A DNA stretch of 64,000 bases from Streptomyces lienomycini. GTDB taxonomy: Bacteria > Actinomycetota > Actinomycetes > Streptomycetales > Streptomycetaceae. The stretch spans positions 7,252,001-7,316,000 of the forward strand of contig NZ_CP116257.1 in NCBI RefSeq assembly GCF_027947595.1, read 5' to 3'. Below the pieces are notes generated by a model. The model was not told the origin of the DNA. It made no database searches and worked only from the letters and a program-made list of their open reading frames with translations. Below, piece by piece: positions 16,430-24,730 of the stretch (position 1 is the first letter of the stretch; every line of letters starts with the position of its first letter). A program made the position numbers and the translations under genes.

Positions 16430-17401
16430 ATGACGACGGACACCCCGGCACGGCTGCTGACGCTGCTCTCGCTCCTCCAGACGCCCCGCGAATGGCCCGG
16501 CGGTGAACTGGCCGGCCGGCTCGGGGTCTCCCGTCGCACGGTCCGGCGGGACATCGACCGCCTGCGCGAACTGGGTTATCCGGTCCAGGCCACGATGGGC
16601 TCCGACGGCGGCTACCGACTGGTCGCCGGCAAGGCGATGCCGCCGCTCGTCCTCGACGACGAGGAGGCGGTGGCCATCGCGGTCGGGCTGCGGGCGGGCG
16701 CCGGGCACGCGGTCGCGGGCCTGGACGAGGCGTCGGTGCGGGCCCTGGCCAAGCTGGAACAGGTGCTGCCCTCGCGGCTGCGGCACCGCGTCGCCACGCT
16801 CCAGTCCGCGACCACGCCGCTGACCAGCGGGGACGGGCCGAGCATCGCGCCCGAGACGCTGACCGTGATGGCGTCCACGGTGGCCGGGCACGAGCGGCTG
16901 CGGTTCGCCTACCGCGCGGCGGACGGCACCGAGACACGGCGCGTGACGGAGCCGTACCGGCTGGTGTCGACGGGGCGGCGCTGGTACCTGGTCGCCTACG
17001 ACCTCGACCGGGCCGACTGGCGGACCTTCCGGGTCGACCGGGTGAGCGAGCCCTTCGCCACGGGTGCCCGGTTCGCGCCCCGCGAGCTGCCGACCGGCGA
17101 CGCGGCCGAGTACCTGCGGCGCTCCATGCGGCGCCGCAACGACTCCTACGAGATCGTGGTCGTCTTCCACGCACCGGCCGAGGCCGTCGCGCCGCTGCTG
17201 CCGTACTGGATGGGAACGCCCGAGCCGGTGGACGGCTGCACCTCGTGCGTGGTGCGGGCGACCGTGTCCGGTCCGGTGGAGTGGACGGCGGCCCGGCTGG
17301 CGACGAGCGGGCTGGAGTTCCGGGTCAGGGAACCGGCGGAACTGGTGGAGTGCGTACGGGAACTGGGTGCGCGGCTGGGACGGGCGGCGGGAGGCGACTG
17401 A
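16430..17401 (+). CDS. WYL-domain transcriptional regulator
   Basis: A 323-residue protein with an N-terminal HTH_11-type winged helix (residues 1-60, ELAGRLGVSRRTVRRDIDRL) and a WYL domain (about 135-205) showing the name-giving residues in RRWYLVAYDLDR and the following DWRTFRVDRV. WYL domains bind ligands, often nucleotides or nucleic acids, and control HTH activity. Divergent placement from the DHA2 exporter implies it regulates that gene. ATG 16430. Confidence 0.9.
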   Translation: MTTDTPARLLTLLSLLQTPREWPGGELAGRLGVSRRTVRRDIDRLRELGYPVQATMGSDGGYRLVAGKAMPPLVLDDEEAVAIAVGLRAGAGHAVAGLDEASVRALAKLEQVLPSRLRHRVATLQSATTPLTSGDGPSIAPETLTVMASTVAGHERLRFAYRAADGTETRRVTEPYRLVSTGRRWYLVAYDLDRADWRTFRVDRVSEPFATGARFAPRELPTGDAAEYLRRSMRRRNDSYEIVVVFHAPAEAVAPLLPYWMGTPEPVDGCTSCVVRATVSGPVEWTAARLATSGLEFRVREPAELVECVRELGARLGRAAGGD

Positions 17402-17411
17402 GCGCACCCCG

Positions 17412-18095
17412 TCAGGCGGGGGCGTCCTCCCAGGCGAACCCGCGCAGCGCCGCCAGGTTCAGCAGCGCCTGCTCCAGGGGACTGCGCGCCCCCTGGGAGG
17501 ACGACGCCCAGTGCTCGGCCGCGACGCGCACGGCCGCACCCGCCACGGCGGCCGCGAAGTGCAGCCGGGGAGAGGCGGCCAGTCGCGCGGCAACGTTGTC
17601 GTCGCCGCCGGCCATCCGTGCGGCCAGCGCCTCGACCAGTCCACGCTCCGTGGAGTGGCAGACCTCGGCCCACACCTTGCGCAGCGCCGGGCTGCTCCCG
17701 GCCAGGTGGATGAGGGTGCGGGCCCACTCCCAGGACGGCGCCGAGACACCGGCGCCCGGGGTCAGCGTGTGCCGCACGGCGTGTTCCAGGGCGTCGGGCG
17801 GGGCCAGCTCGGCCGGGGCCTCGCGCACCGCCCGTACCCAGCGCTCGGCGCCCAGGGCGTAGAGCGGGGCGACCGCCTCTTCCTTGGCGGCGAAGTAGCG
17901 GTAGAAGGTGCGCGGGGCGACCCCGGCGGCCCTGGCGATGTCCTCGGCCCGGGTGGCCCGCAGGCCCTGGCCGACGAAGAGGCGGGCCGCGGCCCGGGCG
18001 ATCTCCATCCGGGTCTCGGCCTTGCGCCGCTCGGTCAGGGAGACCGGCCCCGGTTCGGGGGCGGAGGCGGGGAACGCGGGGATCGTGCTGCTCAC
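17412..18095 (-). CDS. TetR-family transcriptional regulator
   Basis: A 227-residue regulator. The HTH is at about 30-75 (ATRAEDIARAAGVAPRTFYRYFAAKEE). The C-terminal ligand domain is alanine-rich with no diagnostic motif. It is convergent with the WYL gene, ten bases apart, and no transporter is directly attached. The start is GTG 18095; a perfect palindrome 21 bp upstream suggests autorepression. Confidence 0.88.
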   Translation of the reverse strand: MSSTIPAFPASAPEPGPVSLTERRKAETRMEIARAAARLFVGQGLRATRAEDIARAAGVAPRTFYRYFAAKEEAVAPLYALGAERWVRAVREAPAELAPPDALEHAVRHTLTPGAGVSAPSWEWARTLIHLAGSSPALRKVWAEVCHSTERGLVEALAARMAGGDDNVAARLAASPRLHFAAAVAGAAVRVAAEHWASSSQGARSPLEQALLNLAALRGFAWEDAPA

Positions 18096-18115
18096 TTCGG
18101 CAGGCTATGCCGCTG

Positions 18116-18130
18116 TGGCAGAATCTGCCA
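18116..18130. promoter_or_regulatory. Palindromic operator upstream of TetR gene
   Basis: TGGCAGA-A-TCTGCCA is a perfect 7-bp inverted repeat around one base, the usual shape of a TetR-family site, close to the start codon of the regulator. Confidence 0.65.
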
Positions 18131-18494
18131 TTCGGCGGGCCACCCCGGGGTTCAGGTTCGGGGTGCCCCGCCACCCCGCTCTGCTTGGGCACGGTGGCCG
18201 TGCTCCCGGCGTGGAAGGAGCCGGGCTGCGGCGCCCCGGGGGGAGAGGCGCCGCAACCCGGCCTGGAAGGTCCCGGCGCCGGGGGGAGTGCGTCGGGACG
18301 TGGTCCGAGGGGGCGGTGGGCCGGGCCGGTCGTGCACCGGCGGTCGAGGCCCGCGCAAGCTGGGCCCGAGGTTCTTGTTCCCGGCGCCCCGCGGGTTGAA
18401 GCAGCGTTGTACGGCCATGTTCGCGCGGGGCCCGGTCACCGGCGTACGCCCCACGCGCCACGTCACGCCCCCGCGTCACGCGGTGTCCGGCTCG
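18131..18494. other. Intergenic stretch without a recognisable gene
   Basis: Between the TetR operator and the hrdD terminator there is GC-rich sequence with several open frames, but none has a plausible start, ribosome site or recognisable product. I see no RNA gene. Confidence 0.6.
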
Positions 18495-18530
18495 CCGCCC
18501 CGCCCGGAACGGCTTCCCCGGGCCGGGCGG
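18495..18530 (-). terminator. Terminator of hrdD
   Basis: CCGCCCCGCCCGG (18495-18507) and CCGGGCCGGGCGG (18518-18530) pair with one mismatch over 13 bp, with a 10-nt loop, 40 bp past the hrdD stop. Confidence 0.65.
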
Positions 18531-18570
18531 CCGATCGGCACCGTCGGTGTCGGCCGGCCCCGTCGGTACG

Positions 18571-19569
18571 CTACGCCGCCGCCTCGAAGCCGGTGTCACG
18601 GGCCAGCTTCTTCAGCTCCAGCAGCGCGTGCTTCTCGATCTGGCGGATGCGCTCGCGGGTGAGGCCGTGCTCCTTGCCGACCTCGGTCAGGGTGCGCTCG
18701 CGGCCGTCGTCGATGCCGTACCGCATCTTGATGATGGAGGCGGTGCGCGGGTCGAGGCGGCCGATGAGGTCGTCCAGCTCCTCGCTGCGCAGCAGGGTCA
18801 GCACCGACTGCTCGGGGGACACGGCCGAGGTGTCCTCCAGCAGGTCGCCGAACTGGGTCTCGCCCTCGTCGTCCACCGACATGTTCAGCGAGACCGGGTC
18901 GCGGGCCCAGTCGAGCACGTCGGTGACGCGCTCCGGCGTCGAGCCCAGCTCCGCCGCGATCTCGGCGGGCTCCGGCTCGCGGCCGTGCTCGCGGTTGAAC
19001 TCGCGCTGCACGCGCCGGATCCGGCCCAGCTCCTCCACCAGGTGGACGGGGAGCCGGATGGTGCGGGACTGGTCGGCGATCGAGCGGGTGATGGCCTGAC
19101 GGATCCACCAGGTCGCGTACGTCGAGAACTTGAAGCCCTTGCGGTAGTCGAACTTCTCGACCGCGCGGACCAGGCCGGCGTTGCCCTCCTGGATCAGGTC
19201 GAGGAGCGGCAGACCGCTGCGCGGGTAGCGGCGGGCGACGGCGACGACCAGACGGAGGTTGGAGCGGATGAAGACGTCCTTCGCCCGCTCGCTCTCGTCG
19301 ATCAGCGCCTGGAGCTCCTCGCGGCTGGCGTCGGCCGCGGTCTCCTCGCCGCCTTCGAGGACCTGCCGCGCGAACACACCGGCCTCGATGGTCTGGGACA
19401 GCTCGACCTCCTTGGCGGCGTCGAGCAGCGGTGTCCGGGCGATCTCGTCCAGGTACATGCCGACCAGATCGCGGTCGGCGAGCTCTCCGCCGTTGGCGCG
19501 GACGCTGGTTGCCGCGCCGGAGGTCTCGCCGGTGGCGGACTTACGACGGGCGACGGCACGGGTTGCCAT
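18571..19569 (-). CDS. hrdD: RNA polymerase sigma factor HrdD
   Basis: A 332-residue group 2 sigma-70 factor. Region 1.2 (LVGMYLDEIARTPLLDAAKEV) is followed by region 2 with the core-binding and -10 recognition helices (FIRSNLRLVVAVARRY, LIQEGNAGLVRAVEKFDY, GFKFSTYATWWIRQAI) and region 4.2 HTH (TLTEVGKEHGLTRERIRQIEKHA). Length and sequence fit Streptomyces HrdD, a non-essential relative of HrdB. ATG 19569 follows AAGGGAG at the right distance. The gene has a clear SigR-type promoter, linking it to thiol-oxidative stress. Confidence 0.95.
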   Translation of the reverse strand: MATRAVARRKSATGETSGAATSVRANGGELADRDLVGMYLDEIARTPLLDAAKEVELSQTIEAGVFARQVLEGGEETAADASREELQALIDESERAKDVFIRSNLRLVVAVARRYPRSGLPLLDLIQEGNAGLVRAVEKFDYRKGFKFSTYATWWIRQAITRSIADQSRTIRLPVHLVEELGRIRRVQREFNREHGREPEPAEIAAELGSTPERVTDVLDWARDPVSLNMSVDDEGETQFGDLLEDTSAVSPEQSVLTLLRSEELDDLIGRLDPRTASIIKMRYGIDDGRERTLTEVGKEHGLTRERIRQIEKHALLELKKLARDTGFEAAA

Positions 19570-19681
19570 GCGTGCTCCCTTGCGATGGTGGTTCAGCGGG
19601 TGGTCCTGTGGAGTTCGGGCGCCCCGTGGGTTGTCTCCGGTCCCTCTCGGGACTCTCCTCGGGTGCCCTGCATCCGATGGA

Positions 19682-19711
19682 AACAACGACTGGAATCCGG
19701 ACAGAATTCCC
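19682..19711 (-). promoter_or_regulatory. SigR-dependent promoter of hrdD
   Basis: On the minus strand GGGAAT (19711-19706), exactly 18 bp, then GTTGTT (19687-19682). This matches the SigR consensus GGAAT-N18-GTT. It lies 113 bp before the hrdD start. From established knowledge, hrdD of Streptomyces coelicolor is a SigR target, so this agrees. Confidence 0.88.
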
Positions 19712-19771
19712 AACCCGCCCCTCGATTTTTCTGATCATGCAGTACCCTGTGCCGCCACAGAGGGAGGGGCG

Positions 19772-20290
19772 ATGCGGCCGGAATCCGTCGAGGTCCAGGT
19801 CAGACCGGGAACCACGGACGACCTGGGGGCCCTCACCGACCTCTACAACCACTACGTACGTGAGACGCCCGTCACGTTCGACACCGAGCCGTTCACCCCG
19901 GAAGAGCGCCGCCCTTGGCTGCTCTCCCACCCTGAAGACGGCCCGTACCGGCTGAGGGTTGCCACGGACGCGGACTCACAGGAGATTCTGGGCTACGCCA
20001 CATCCAGCCCTTATCGCGCGAAGCCCGCCTACGGGACCTCGGTGGAGACCACCGTCTACGTCGCCCCGGGGGCGGGCGGCCGCGGTGTCGGCTCGCTCCT
20101 CTACACGGCCCTCTTCGACGCCCTGGCCGAGGAGGACCTGCACCGGGCCTACGCGGCCGTGGCGCAGCCCAACGAGGCGTCCGCCCGGCTGCACGCGCGC
20201 TTCGGCTTCCGGCACGTCGGCACGTACCGCGAGGTGGGCCGCAAGTTCGGCCGGTACTGGGACGTGGCCTGGTACGAGAAGCCGCTGTGA
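19772..20290 (+). CDS. GNAT acetyltransferase, phosphinothricin-acetyltransferase-like
   Basis: A 172-residue GNAT enzyme that should transfer acetyl from acetyl-CoA to an amine. It has the Pat/Bar-type layout: LTDLYNHYVRETPVTFDTEP at the N-terminus, GYATSSPYRAKPAYGTSVETTVYV before the CoA-binding motif A (GAGGRGVGSLLYTAL, the Q/RxxGxG/A loop), and the C-terminal HARFGFRHVGTYREVGRKFG. Chromosomal homologues usually act on methionine sulfoximine/sulfone or similar, and true phosphinothricin resistance is not certain. ATG 19772 is preceded by AGGGAGGGG. Divergent from hrdD. Confidence 0.88.
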   Translation: MRPESVEVQVRPGTTDDLGALTDLYNHYVRETPVTFDTEPFTPEERRPWLLSHPEDGPYRLRVATDADSQEILGYATSSPYRAKPAYGTSVETTVYVAPGAGGRGVGSLLYTALFDALAEEDLHRAYAAVAQPNEASARLHARFGFRHVGTYREVGRKFGRYWDVAWYEKPL

Positions 20291-20372
20291 CCGCCCCGGG
20301 GCCGCCCCGACCCCGCCGAGGGGTGACGTCCCCGGCGGCTCCGGCCCCCGCCGGGGGTGACGTCCCCGGTGG

Positions 20373-21158
20373 TCAGCCGAACTGCACCGACCGCTTGGCC
20401 AGCCCCATCCAGAATCCCTCGATCACGGACCGCCGCAGGTCCAGCTCACCGGCCGCGTCCGCCGCGCCCATCGTCACGAACAGGGGCGCGAAGTGCTCGG
20501 TGCGCGGATGGGCGAGCCGCCCCGCCGGGGATTTGCGGGCGAAGTCGAGCAGCCCGTCCACGTCCCCGCCCTCCAGCGCGCCGCGGCCCCAGTCGTCGAA
20601 CTCCGCGGACCAGGAGGGGATGCCGCCCTGGCGCAGCGCGGCCAGGTTGTGGGTGAAGAAGCCGGAGCCGATGATCAGCACGCCCTCGTCGCGCAGCGGC
20701 GCGAGCCTGCGGCCGATGTCCATGAGCCGCGCCGGGTCGAGGGTCGGCATGGAGACCTGGAGGACCGGGATGTCGGCGTCCGGGTACATCTCGACCAGCG
20801 GCACGTAGGCGCCGTGGTCGAGGCCGCGGTCGGGGACGTCCTGCACGGGCGTGCCGGGGGCGCGCAGCAGCTTGCGTACGGACTCGGCGAGCGCGGGGGC
20901 GCCCGGGGCCTCGTAGCGCACCTGGTAGTAGTGCTCCGGGAAGCCCCAGAAGTCGTAGACCAGGGGGACGGTCCGGGTGGCGCCGAGGGCGAGCGGAGCC
21001 TCCTCCCAGTGGGCGGAGACGACGAGGATCGCCCTGGGGCGGGGCAGGGCGGCGGACCAGGCGGCGAGTTCGCCGGGCCAGACGGGGTCGTCGGCGAGCG
21101 GCGGGGCGCCGTGGCTGAGGTAGAGGGCGGGCATGCGCTCCTGGACGGCGGCGGCCAT
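20373..21158 (-). CDS. DODA-type class III extradiol dioxygenase
   Basis: A 261-residue LigB-superfamily protein like YgiD/4,5-DOPA dioxygenase, which opens catechol rings using a metal and oxygen. Metal-ligand histidines are visible as H16 (LSHGAPP), H50 (VVSAHWEE), and later in GSGFFTHNL and HPRTEHFAPLFV; YDFWGFPEHYYQVRY is a family hallmark. ATG 21158. It is divergent from a MarR regulator that probably controls it. Confidence 0.9.
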   Translation of the reverse strand: MAAAVQERMPALYLSHGAPPLADDPVWPGELAAWSAALPRPRAILVVSAHWEEAPLALGATRTVPLVYDFWGFPEHYYQVRYEAPGAPALAESVRKLLRAPGTPVQDVPDRGLDHGAYVPLVEMYPDADIPVLQVSMPTLDPARLMDIGRRLAPLRDEGVLIIGSGFFTHNLAALRQGGIPSWSAEFDDWGRGALEGGDVDGLLDFARKSPAGRLAHPRTEHFAPLFVTMGAADAAGELDLRRSVIEGFWMGLAKRSVQFG

Positions 21159-21170
21159 GGCTACTCCAAT

Positions 21171-21229
21171 ACTTGAACTCTCAATCTTTACTTGCCGTCA
21201 ATCTACGCCCATTTTGTTTAACATTCAAG
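21171..21229. promoter_or_regulatory. MarR operator region
   Basis: An AT-rich divergent gap contains TTGA-ACTC-TCAA (21173-21184) and TTCAAG (21224-21229), which with ACTTGAA (21171-21177) forms an inverted pair. MarR proteins typically bind such TTGA/TCAA dyads. Both divergent promoters would be covered. Confidence 0.5.
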
Positions 21230-21246
21230 AAGTCGCCTCGTAGAGT
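21218..21246 (+). promoter_or_regulatory. Promoter of the MarR gene
   Basis: TTAACA (21218-21223), a 17-bp spacer and TAGAGT (21241-21246) are near-consensus housekeeping boxes. The predicted start point falls at about the ATG at 21254, so the mRNA would be leaderless. Confidence 0.65.
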
Positions 21247-21253
21247 GGGACGC

Positions 21254-21745
21254 ATGAACGACGAACCCCGTTGGCTCGACCCCGAGGAGCAGCTCGTCTG
21301 GCGCTCCTACATCGAGGCCGCCACCCTCCTGGAGGATCACCTCGACCGGCAGCTCCAGCGCGACGCGGGCATGCCGCACGTCTACTACGGCCTGCTGGTC
21401 AAGCTGGCCGAGTCGCCGCGGCGGCGGCTGCGGATGACGGAGCTGGCCAAGTACGCGAAGATCACCCGTTCCCGGCTCTCGCACGCGGTCGCCCGACTGG
21501 AGAAGAACGGCTGGGTCCGCCGCGAGGACTGCCCCTCCGACAAGCGCGGCCAGTTCGCCATCCTCACGGACGAGGGGTACGACGTGCTGCGCCGCACCGC
21601 GCCGGGTCACGTGAACGCCGTACGCCAGGCCGTCTTCGACCGGCTCACCCCGGAACAGCAGAAGTCCCTCGGCGCGATCATGAGGATCGTCGCCGAGGGA
21701 CTTCAGCCGAGCGAAGCGGGTGCGGACCTGCCCTGGCTGCGCTGA
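21254..21745 (+). CDS. MarR-family transcriptional regulator
   Basis: A 163-residue winged-helix protein of the MarR type: helical dimerisation arms, HTH at about 60-85 (MTELAKYAKITRSRLSHAVARLEKNGWVRRE) and the wing with DKRGQFAILTDEG (the family D-x-R-x-x-x-x-x-L-T). These repress transporters or catabolic genes until a phenolic ligand binds. ATG 21254 was chosen over the longer frame because the promoter reads into it. It likely represses the divergent dioxygenase and itself. Confidence 0.9.
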   Translation: MNDEPRWLDPEEQLVWRSYIEAATLLEDHLDRQLQRDAGMPHVYYGLLVKLAESPRRRLRMTELAKYAKITRSRLSHAVARLEKNGWVRREDCPSDKRGQFAILTDEGYDVLRRTAPGHVNAVRQAVFDRLTPEQQKSLGAIMRIVAEGLQPSEAGADLPWLR

Positions 21746-21774
21746 GCGCGCGGCCGGGGCAGGTCCGGGGGAAC

Positions 21775-21808
21775 CGTGCGTACGGGGCGTCCCCTCCCCG
21801 TACGCACG
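21775..21808. terminator. Bidirectional terminator
   Basis: CGTGCGTACGGGG (21775-21787) and CCCCGTACGCACG (21796-21808) are perfect 13-bp arms with an 8-nt loop, between convergent MarR and exporter genes. Confidence 0.85.
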
Positions 21809-21845
21809 GGTGGAACAGGGGCCCGAGCGGGTGGCGGGACCGGTG

Positions 21846-23390
21846 TCAGTGGGCGACGACCGGCACCGGCAGCTCGTCCTCGGCCGCGTCGCCCGCACCG
21901 GAACCGGCGACGGCACTGCCGCCCGGACGCCCGGCGTTGACGAAGGTCAGGGCGATCGCGGCCGCCACGACCAGGATGCCGACGGCGACCCAGATCGCGC
22001 TGGTGTAGCCCTGCACCTGGCCCTCCAGCTGGACCAGCTGCTGCTGGGACCGGGAGCCCGCGCCGCCGATGTGGTCGGCGATGTACGACGTGGTGGCCGA
22101 GGCGGCGATCGTGTTCAGCAGCGCCGTACCGATCGCGCCGCCCACCTGCTGCGAGGTGTTGACCATCGCCGAGGCGACACCGGCGTCCCGCGGCTCCACC
22201 CCCATGGTGGCCATGGACATGGCCGGCATGAACGCCGTACCCATGCCGAGACCGAGCAGCAGCATGCCGGGCAGCAGCACCGAGGCGTAGGAGGTGTCGA
22301 GCTCCAGCCGGGTCAGGAACAGCATGCCGACGGCGGCCACCAGGAAACCGGGGCCCATCAGCAGCCGGGGCGCGACCCGGGTCATCAGCCGGGCGCCGAT
22401 CTGGGTGGAGCCCGTGATCATGCCCGCGATCATCGGCAGGAAGGCGAAGCCGGTCTTCACCGGCGAGTAGCCCTGCACGATCTGCAGGTAGTAGGTGAGG
22501 AAGAGGAACAGGCCGAACATCGCGATGACGGCCAGGCCCAGCGAGAGGTAGATCCCGCCCCGGTTGCGCTCGGTGATCACGCGCAGCGGCAGCAGCGGGG
22601 CCTTCACCCGGGACTCGACCAGCACGAACGACAGCAGCAGCACGGCCGCGCCGACGAACATGCCGACGGTCATCGCGTCGCTCCAGCCCTCGGACTCGGC
22701 GCGGGTGAAGCCGTAGACCAGCGCGACCAGGCCCAGGGTGGACAGGATCACGCCGGGGATGTCGAGCGGCGAGCGGTTGCGGCCGCCGCCGGGCTCACGG
22801 ATGACGAGGTACGCACCGGCCGCGGCGACGACCGCGAACGGGATGTTGACGAAGAACGTCCAGCGCCAGTTCAGGTACTCGGTGAGGAAACCGCCGAGGA
22901 TCAGACCCACGGCGCCACCGCCACCGGCGATCGCACCGTAGATGCCGAAGGCCTTGGCACGCTCCCTGGCGTCCGTGAACATCACCGCGAGCAGGGAGAG
23001 CGCGGCGGGCGCGAGCAGCGCGCCGAAGACGCCCTGGAGGGCGCGGGAGCCGAACATCATCGCCTCGTTGGTGGCCGCACCGCCCAGCGCGGAGGCGACG
23101 GCGAAACCGGTCAGACCGAGGACGAAGGTGCGCTTGCGGCCCCACAGGTCGGCTATCCGGCCGCCGAACAGCAGCAGACCGCCGAAGGCGAGGGCGTAGG
23201 CCGTGACGACCCACTGCCGGTTGCCGTCGGAGATGCCGAGGTCCTGCTGCGCGGAGGGCAGGGCGATGTTCACGATGGTGGCGTCGAGGACGACCATCAG
23301 CTGGGCGAGCGCGATGAAGACGAGCGCTTTCCAGCGGCCGGCGTCCGGGGCGTCGGAGACGCCGGAGGCCTTGACGGCTGATTGAGACAT
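21846..23390 (-). CDS. EmrB/QacA-type MFS multidrug exporter
   Basis: A 514-residue DHA2 transporter with about 14 helices. Hallmarks are MVVLDATIVNIALPSAQ in helix 1, LLFGGRIADLWGRKRTFVLG in loop 2-3, and the antiporter motif C-like AIAGGGGAVGLILGGFL in helix 5. It should export hydrophobic antibiotics or biocides. ATG 23390 gives a short polar N-terminus; a GTG 12 bases upstream is the alternative, and neither has a good ribosome site. The TetR gene 323 bp upstream on the same strand is the likely repressor. Confidence 0.9.
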   Translation of the reverse strand: MSQSAVKASGVSDAPDAGRWKALVFIALAQLMVVLDATIVNIALPSAQQDLGISDGNRQWVVTAYALAFGGLLLFGGRIADLWGRKRTFVLGLTGFAVASALGGAATNEAMMFGSRALQGVFGALLAPAALSLLAVMFTDARERAKAFGIYGAIAGGGGAVGLILGGFLTEYLNWRWTFFVNIPFAVVAAAGAYLVIREPGGGRNRSPLDIPGVILSTLGLVALVYGFTRAESEGWSDAMTVGMFVGAAVLLLSFVLVESRVKAPLLPLRVITERNRGGIYLSLGLAVIAMFGLFLFLTYYLQIVQGYSPVKTGFAFLPMIAGMITGSTQIGARLMTRVAPRLLMGPGFLVAAVGMLFLTRLELDTSYASVLLPGMLLLGLGMGTAFMPAMSMATMGVEPRDAGVASAMVNTSQQVGGAIGTALLNTIAASATTSYIADHIGGAGSRSQQQLVQLEGQVQGYTSAIWVAVGILVVAAAIALTFVNAGRPGGSAVAGSGAGDAAEDELPVPVVAH

Positions 23391-23615
23391 GGGGGTACCC
23401 ACTTCGGGACTTCGTGACGGAAAAAGGTGAGTAAAGGGACGACTGGGCTCGGGGCGACGGCCGTGGGGCCGCCGTCCTTTCTGTACAGACGGTCGGGAGT
23501 CGCGGAGCTACCGGCGTGCGGCCGCTGACGGCGCAGCCGCCGGCGCGCGACTACCGGTGTCGCCGGCGTTCAGCCACTGCCGGGGTGCGGCCCGCTGATG
23601 GTGTGCGGCCCGCCG

Positions 23616-23690
23616 GTGGTGGAGATGCCGGTGGTGCAGATGTCAGTGGTGGAGACGTCAGTGGTGCAGATGTCGTTGGCGTAGGTGTCG
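23616..23690. repeat. Degenerate 15-bp tandem repeat, five units
   Basis: Units of the form GTGGTGNAGATGTCA (starts 23616, 23631, 23646, 23661, 23676) fill the gap between the TetR gene and the exporter. Otherwise the 23391-23713 gap holds no gene that I can support. Confidence 0.75.
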
Positions 23691-23713
23691 GTGACGGAGT
23701 GTCGGTGGCGGGG

Positions 23714-24373
23714 CTACTGGTCGCAGGGCCGGCGCAGGTCCTCCAGGGTCACTTCCGTGCCCGGCAGGGCGGTGCGGGCAGGTGCCCGCAGCCCGTCCAG
23801 GAACAGCTGCAGATGGCGATGGACGAACCGGTCGGCGCTCAGACACCCCGTACCGGCCGGAGGCCGGCTGAGCTGGGCCGCGGCGATCATCACATCGCCC
23901 ACGCCCACGTCACCGCGGAGCTGACCGGCCGCCTTCGCCCGGTCCATGACCTCGGCGACGAGCCGCTCGACCCGTTCGCGCGCCGCTTCCAGATCGGGGT
24001 GGTGCTGGTTGAAGGAGCTGGACGCCATGGGGCACAGGGCGCTGATCCGCTCGTCGACGGAGGCGTGCACGAAGCGCTCCAGCGCCTCGAACGCGTCACC
24101 GGTCTCCGCGAGGGCCAGTTCGGCCGCCTGTGCCGTGCGGTCCATGACCGAGCAGACGACCTCGCGGACGAGGGCGTCGCGGTCGGGGAAGTTGCGGTAC
24201 ACCGTGGCGTTGCCGACGCCCGCCCTGCGGGCGACCTCGTCGAGCGGCACATCCGGACCGTGCTCGACGAACATCTCCCGGGCGGCGGTGACGATCCGCT
24301 CCCGGTTGCGCAGGGCATCGGCACGGGGCCGGGCCGCCTTGCGCAGCTCGGGGGTCGCGGTCGCGGTCTGCAC
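23714..24373 (-). CDS. TetR-family repressor of the exporter
   Basis: A 219-residue regulator with an HTH at about 25-70 (RERIVTAAREMFVEHG, then LDEVARRAGVGNATVYRNF). The rest is an alpha-helical ligand domain. GTG 24373 is supported by AAGGAG six bases upstream. It lies just upstream of, and in the same direction as, the EmrB-type exporter, a common repressor-pump arrangement. Four direct repeats lie in its leader. Confidence 0.9.
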   Translation of the reverse strand: MQTATATPELRKAARPRADALRNRERIVTAAREMFVEHGPDVPLDEVARRAGVGNATVYRNFPDRDALVREVVCSVMDRTAQAAELALAETGDAFEALERFVHASVDERISALCPMASSSFNQHHPDLEAARERVERLVAEVMDRAKAAGQLRGDVGVGDVMIAAAQLSRPPAGTGCLSADRFVHRHLQLFLDGLRAPARTALPGTEVTLEDLRRPCDQ

Positions 24374-24387
24374 GGCGCACTCCTTGG

Positions 24388-24433
24388 TGTCGGTGAGGTG
24401 TCGGTGACGCCTGTCGGTGATGCTTGTCGGTGA
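24388..24433. repeat. Four direct repeats TGTCGGTGA in the TetR leader
   Basis: TGTCGGTGA occurs at 24388, 24399, 24412 and 24425, that is every 11-13 bp (about one helical turn), just upstream of the TetR start. The spacing suits a cooperative protein-binding array, but it could also be slippage. Confidence 0.7.
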
Positions 24434-24567
24434 TGCTGTGTGGCGACGTCCGTGTCGGATGTGACGACTGGGTTCACGATCCGGGGAGTCAATCCCCGCT
24501 TCGCTCGGACACAGGTCTAAACGGGGAAGGCGTCCCCGGTTATTTCCCGCTCCCGAAGAACTTTCCG

Positions 24568-24581
24568 GTGACCTGAGTCAC
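24568..24581. promoter_or_regulatory. Palindrome GTGAC-CTGA-GTCAC
   Basis: A perfect 5-bp inverted repeat in the 357-bp gap between the divergent TetR and M6 protease genes. It may be an operator. The rest of the gap (24434-24730) shows no gene. Confidence 0.4.
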
Positions 24582-24730
24582 ATCCCGTCCCGGGCCGGTC
24601 CCCCGGTCGGCGGCTACCGGCGAGAAACCCACGATCGGCCCCTCCAGCGCGCGCCCGACCACCCCTCGGCACAGGGTGAATCGCAAGGGTGCAGCCGGGT
24701 CGGGCGGCTGCCGTGGTCCGGGAGGTCCGC

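Noticed and set aside
14798..17407. An 869-residue open frame on the minus strand running from the DHA2 exporter back through the WYL gene
   Set aside because: Only 14798-16366 has transporter sequence. The upstream part is the antisense of the WYL regulator and has no coding character; GC-rich DNA lacks stops in this frame.
19772..20290. Assignment as a dedicated phosphinothricin resistance gene
   Set aside because: No bialaphos biosynthesis genes are near, and chromosomal Pat-like GNATs are widespread with other substrates.
23616..23704. Short repeats as a CRISPR array
   Set aside because: Units are 15 bp, contiguous, degenerate and without spacers, and no cas genes are nearby.
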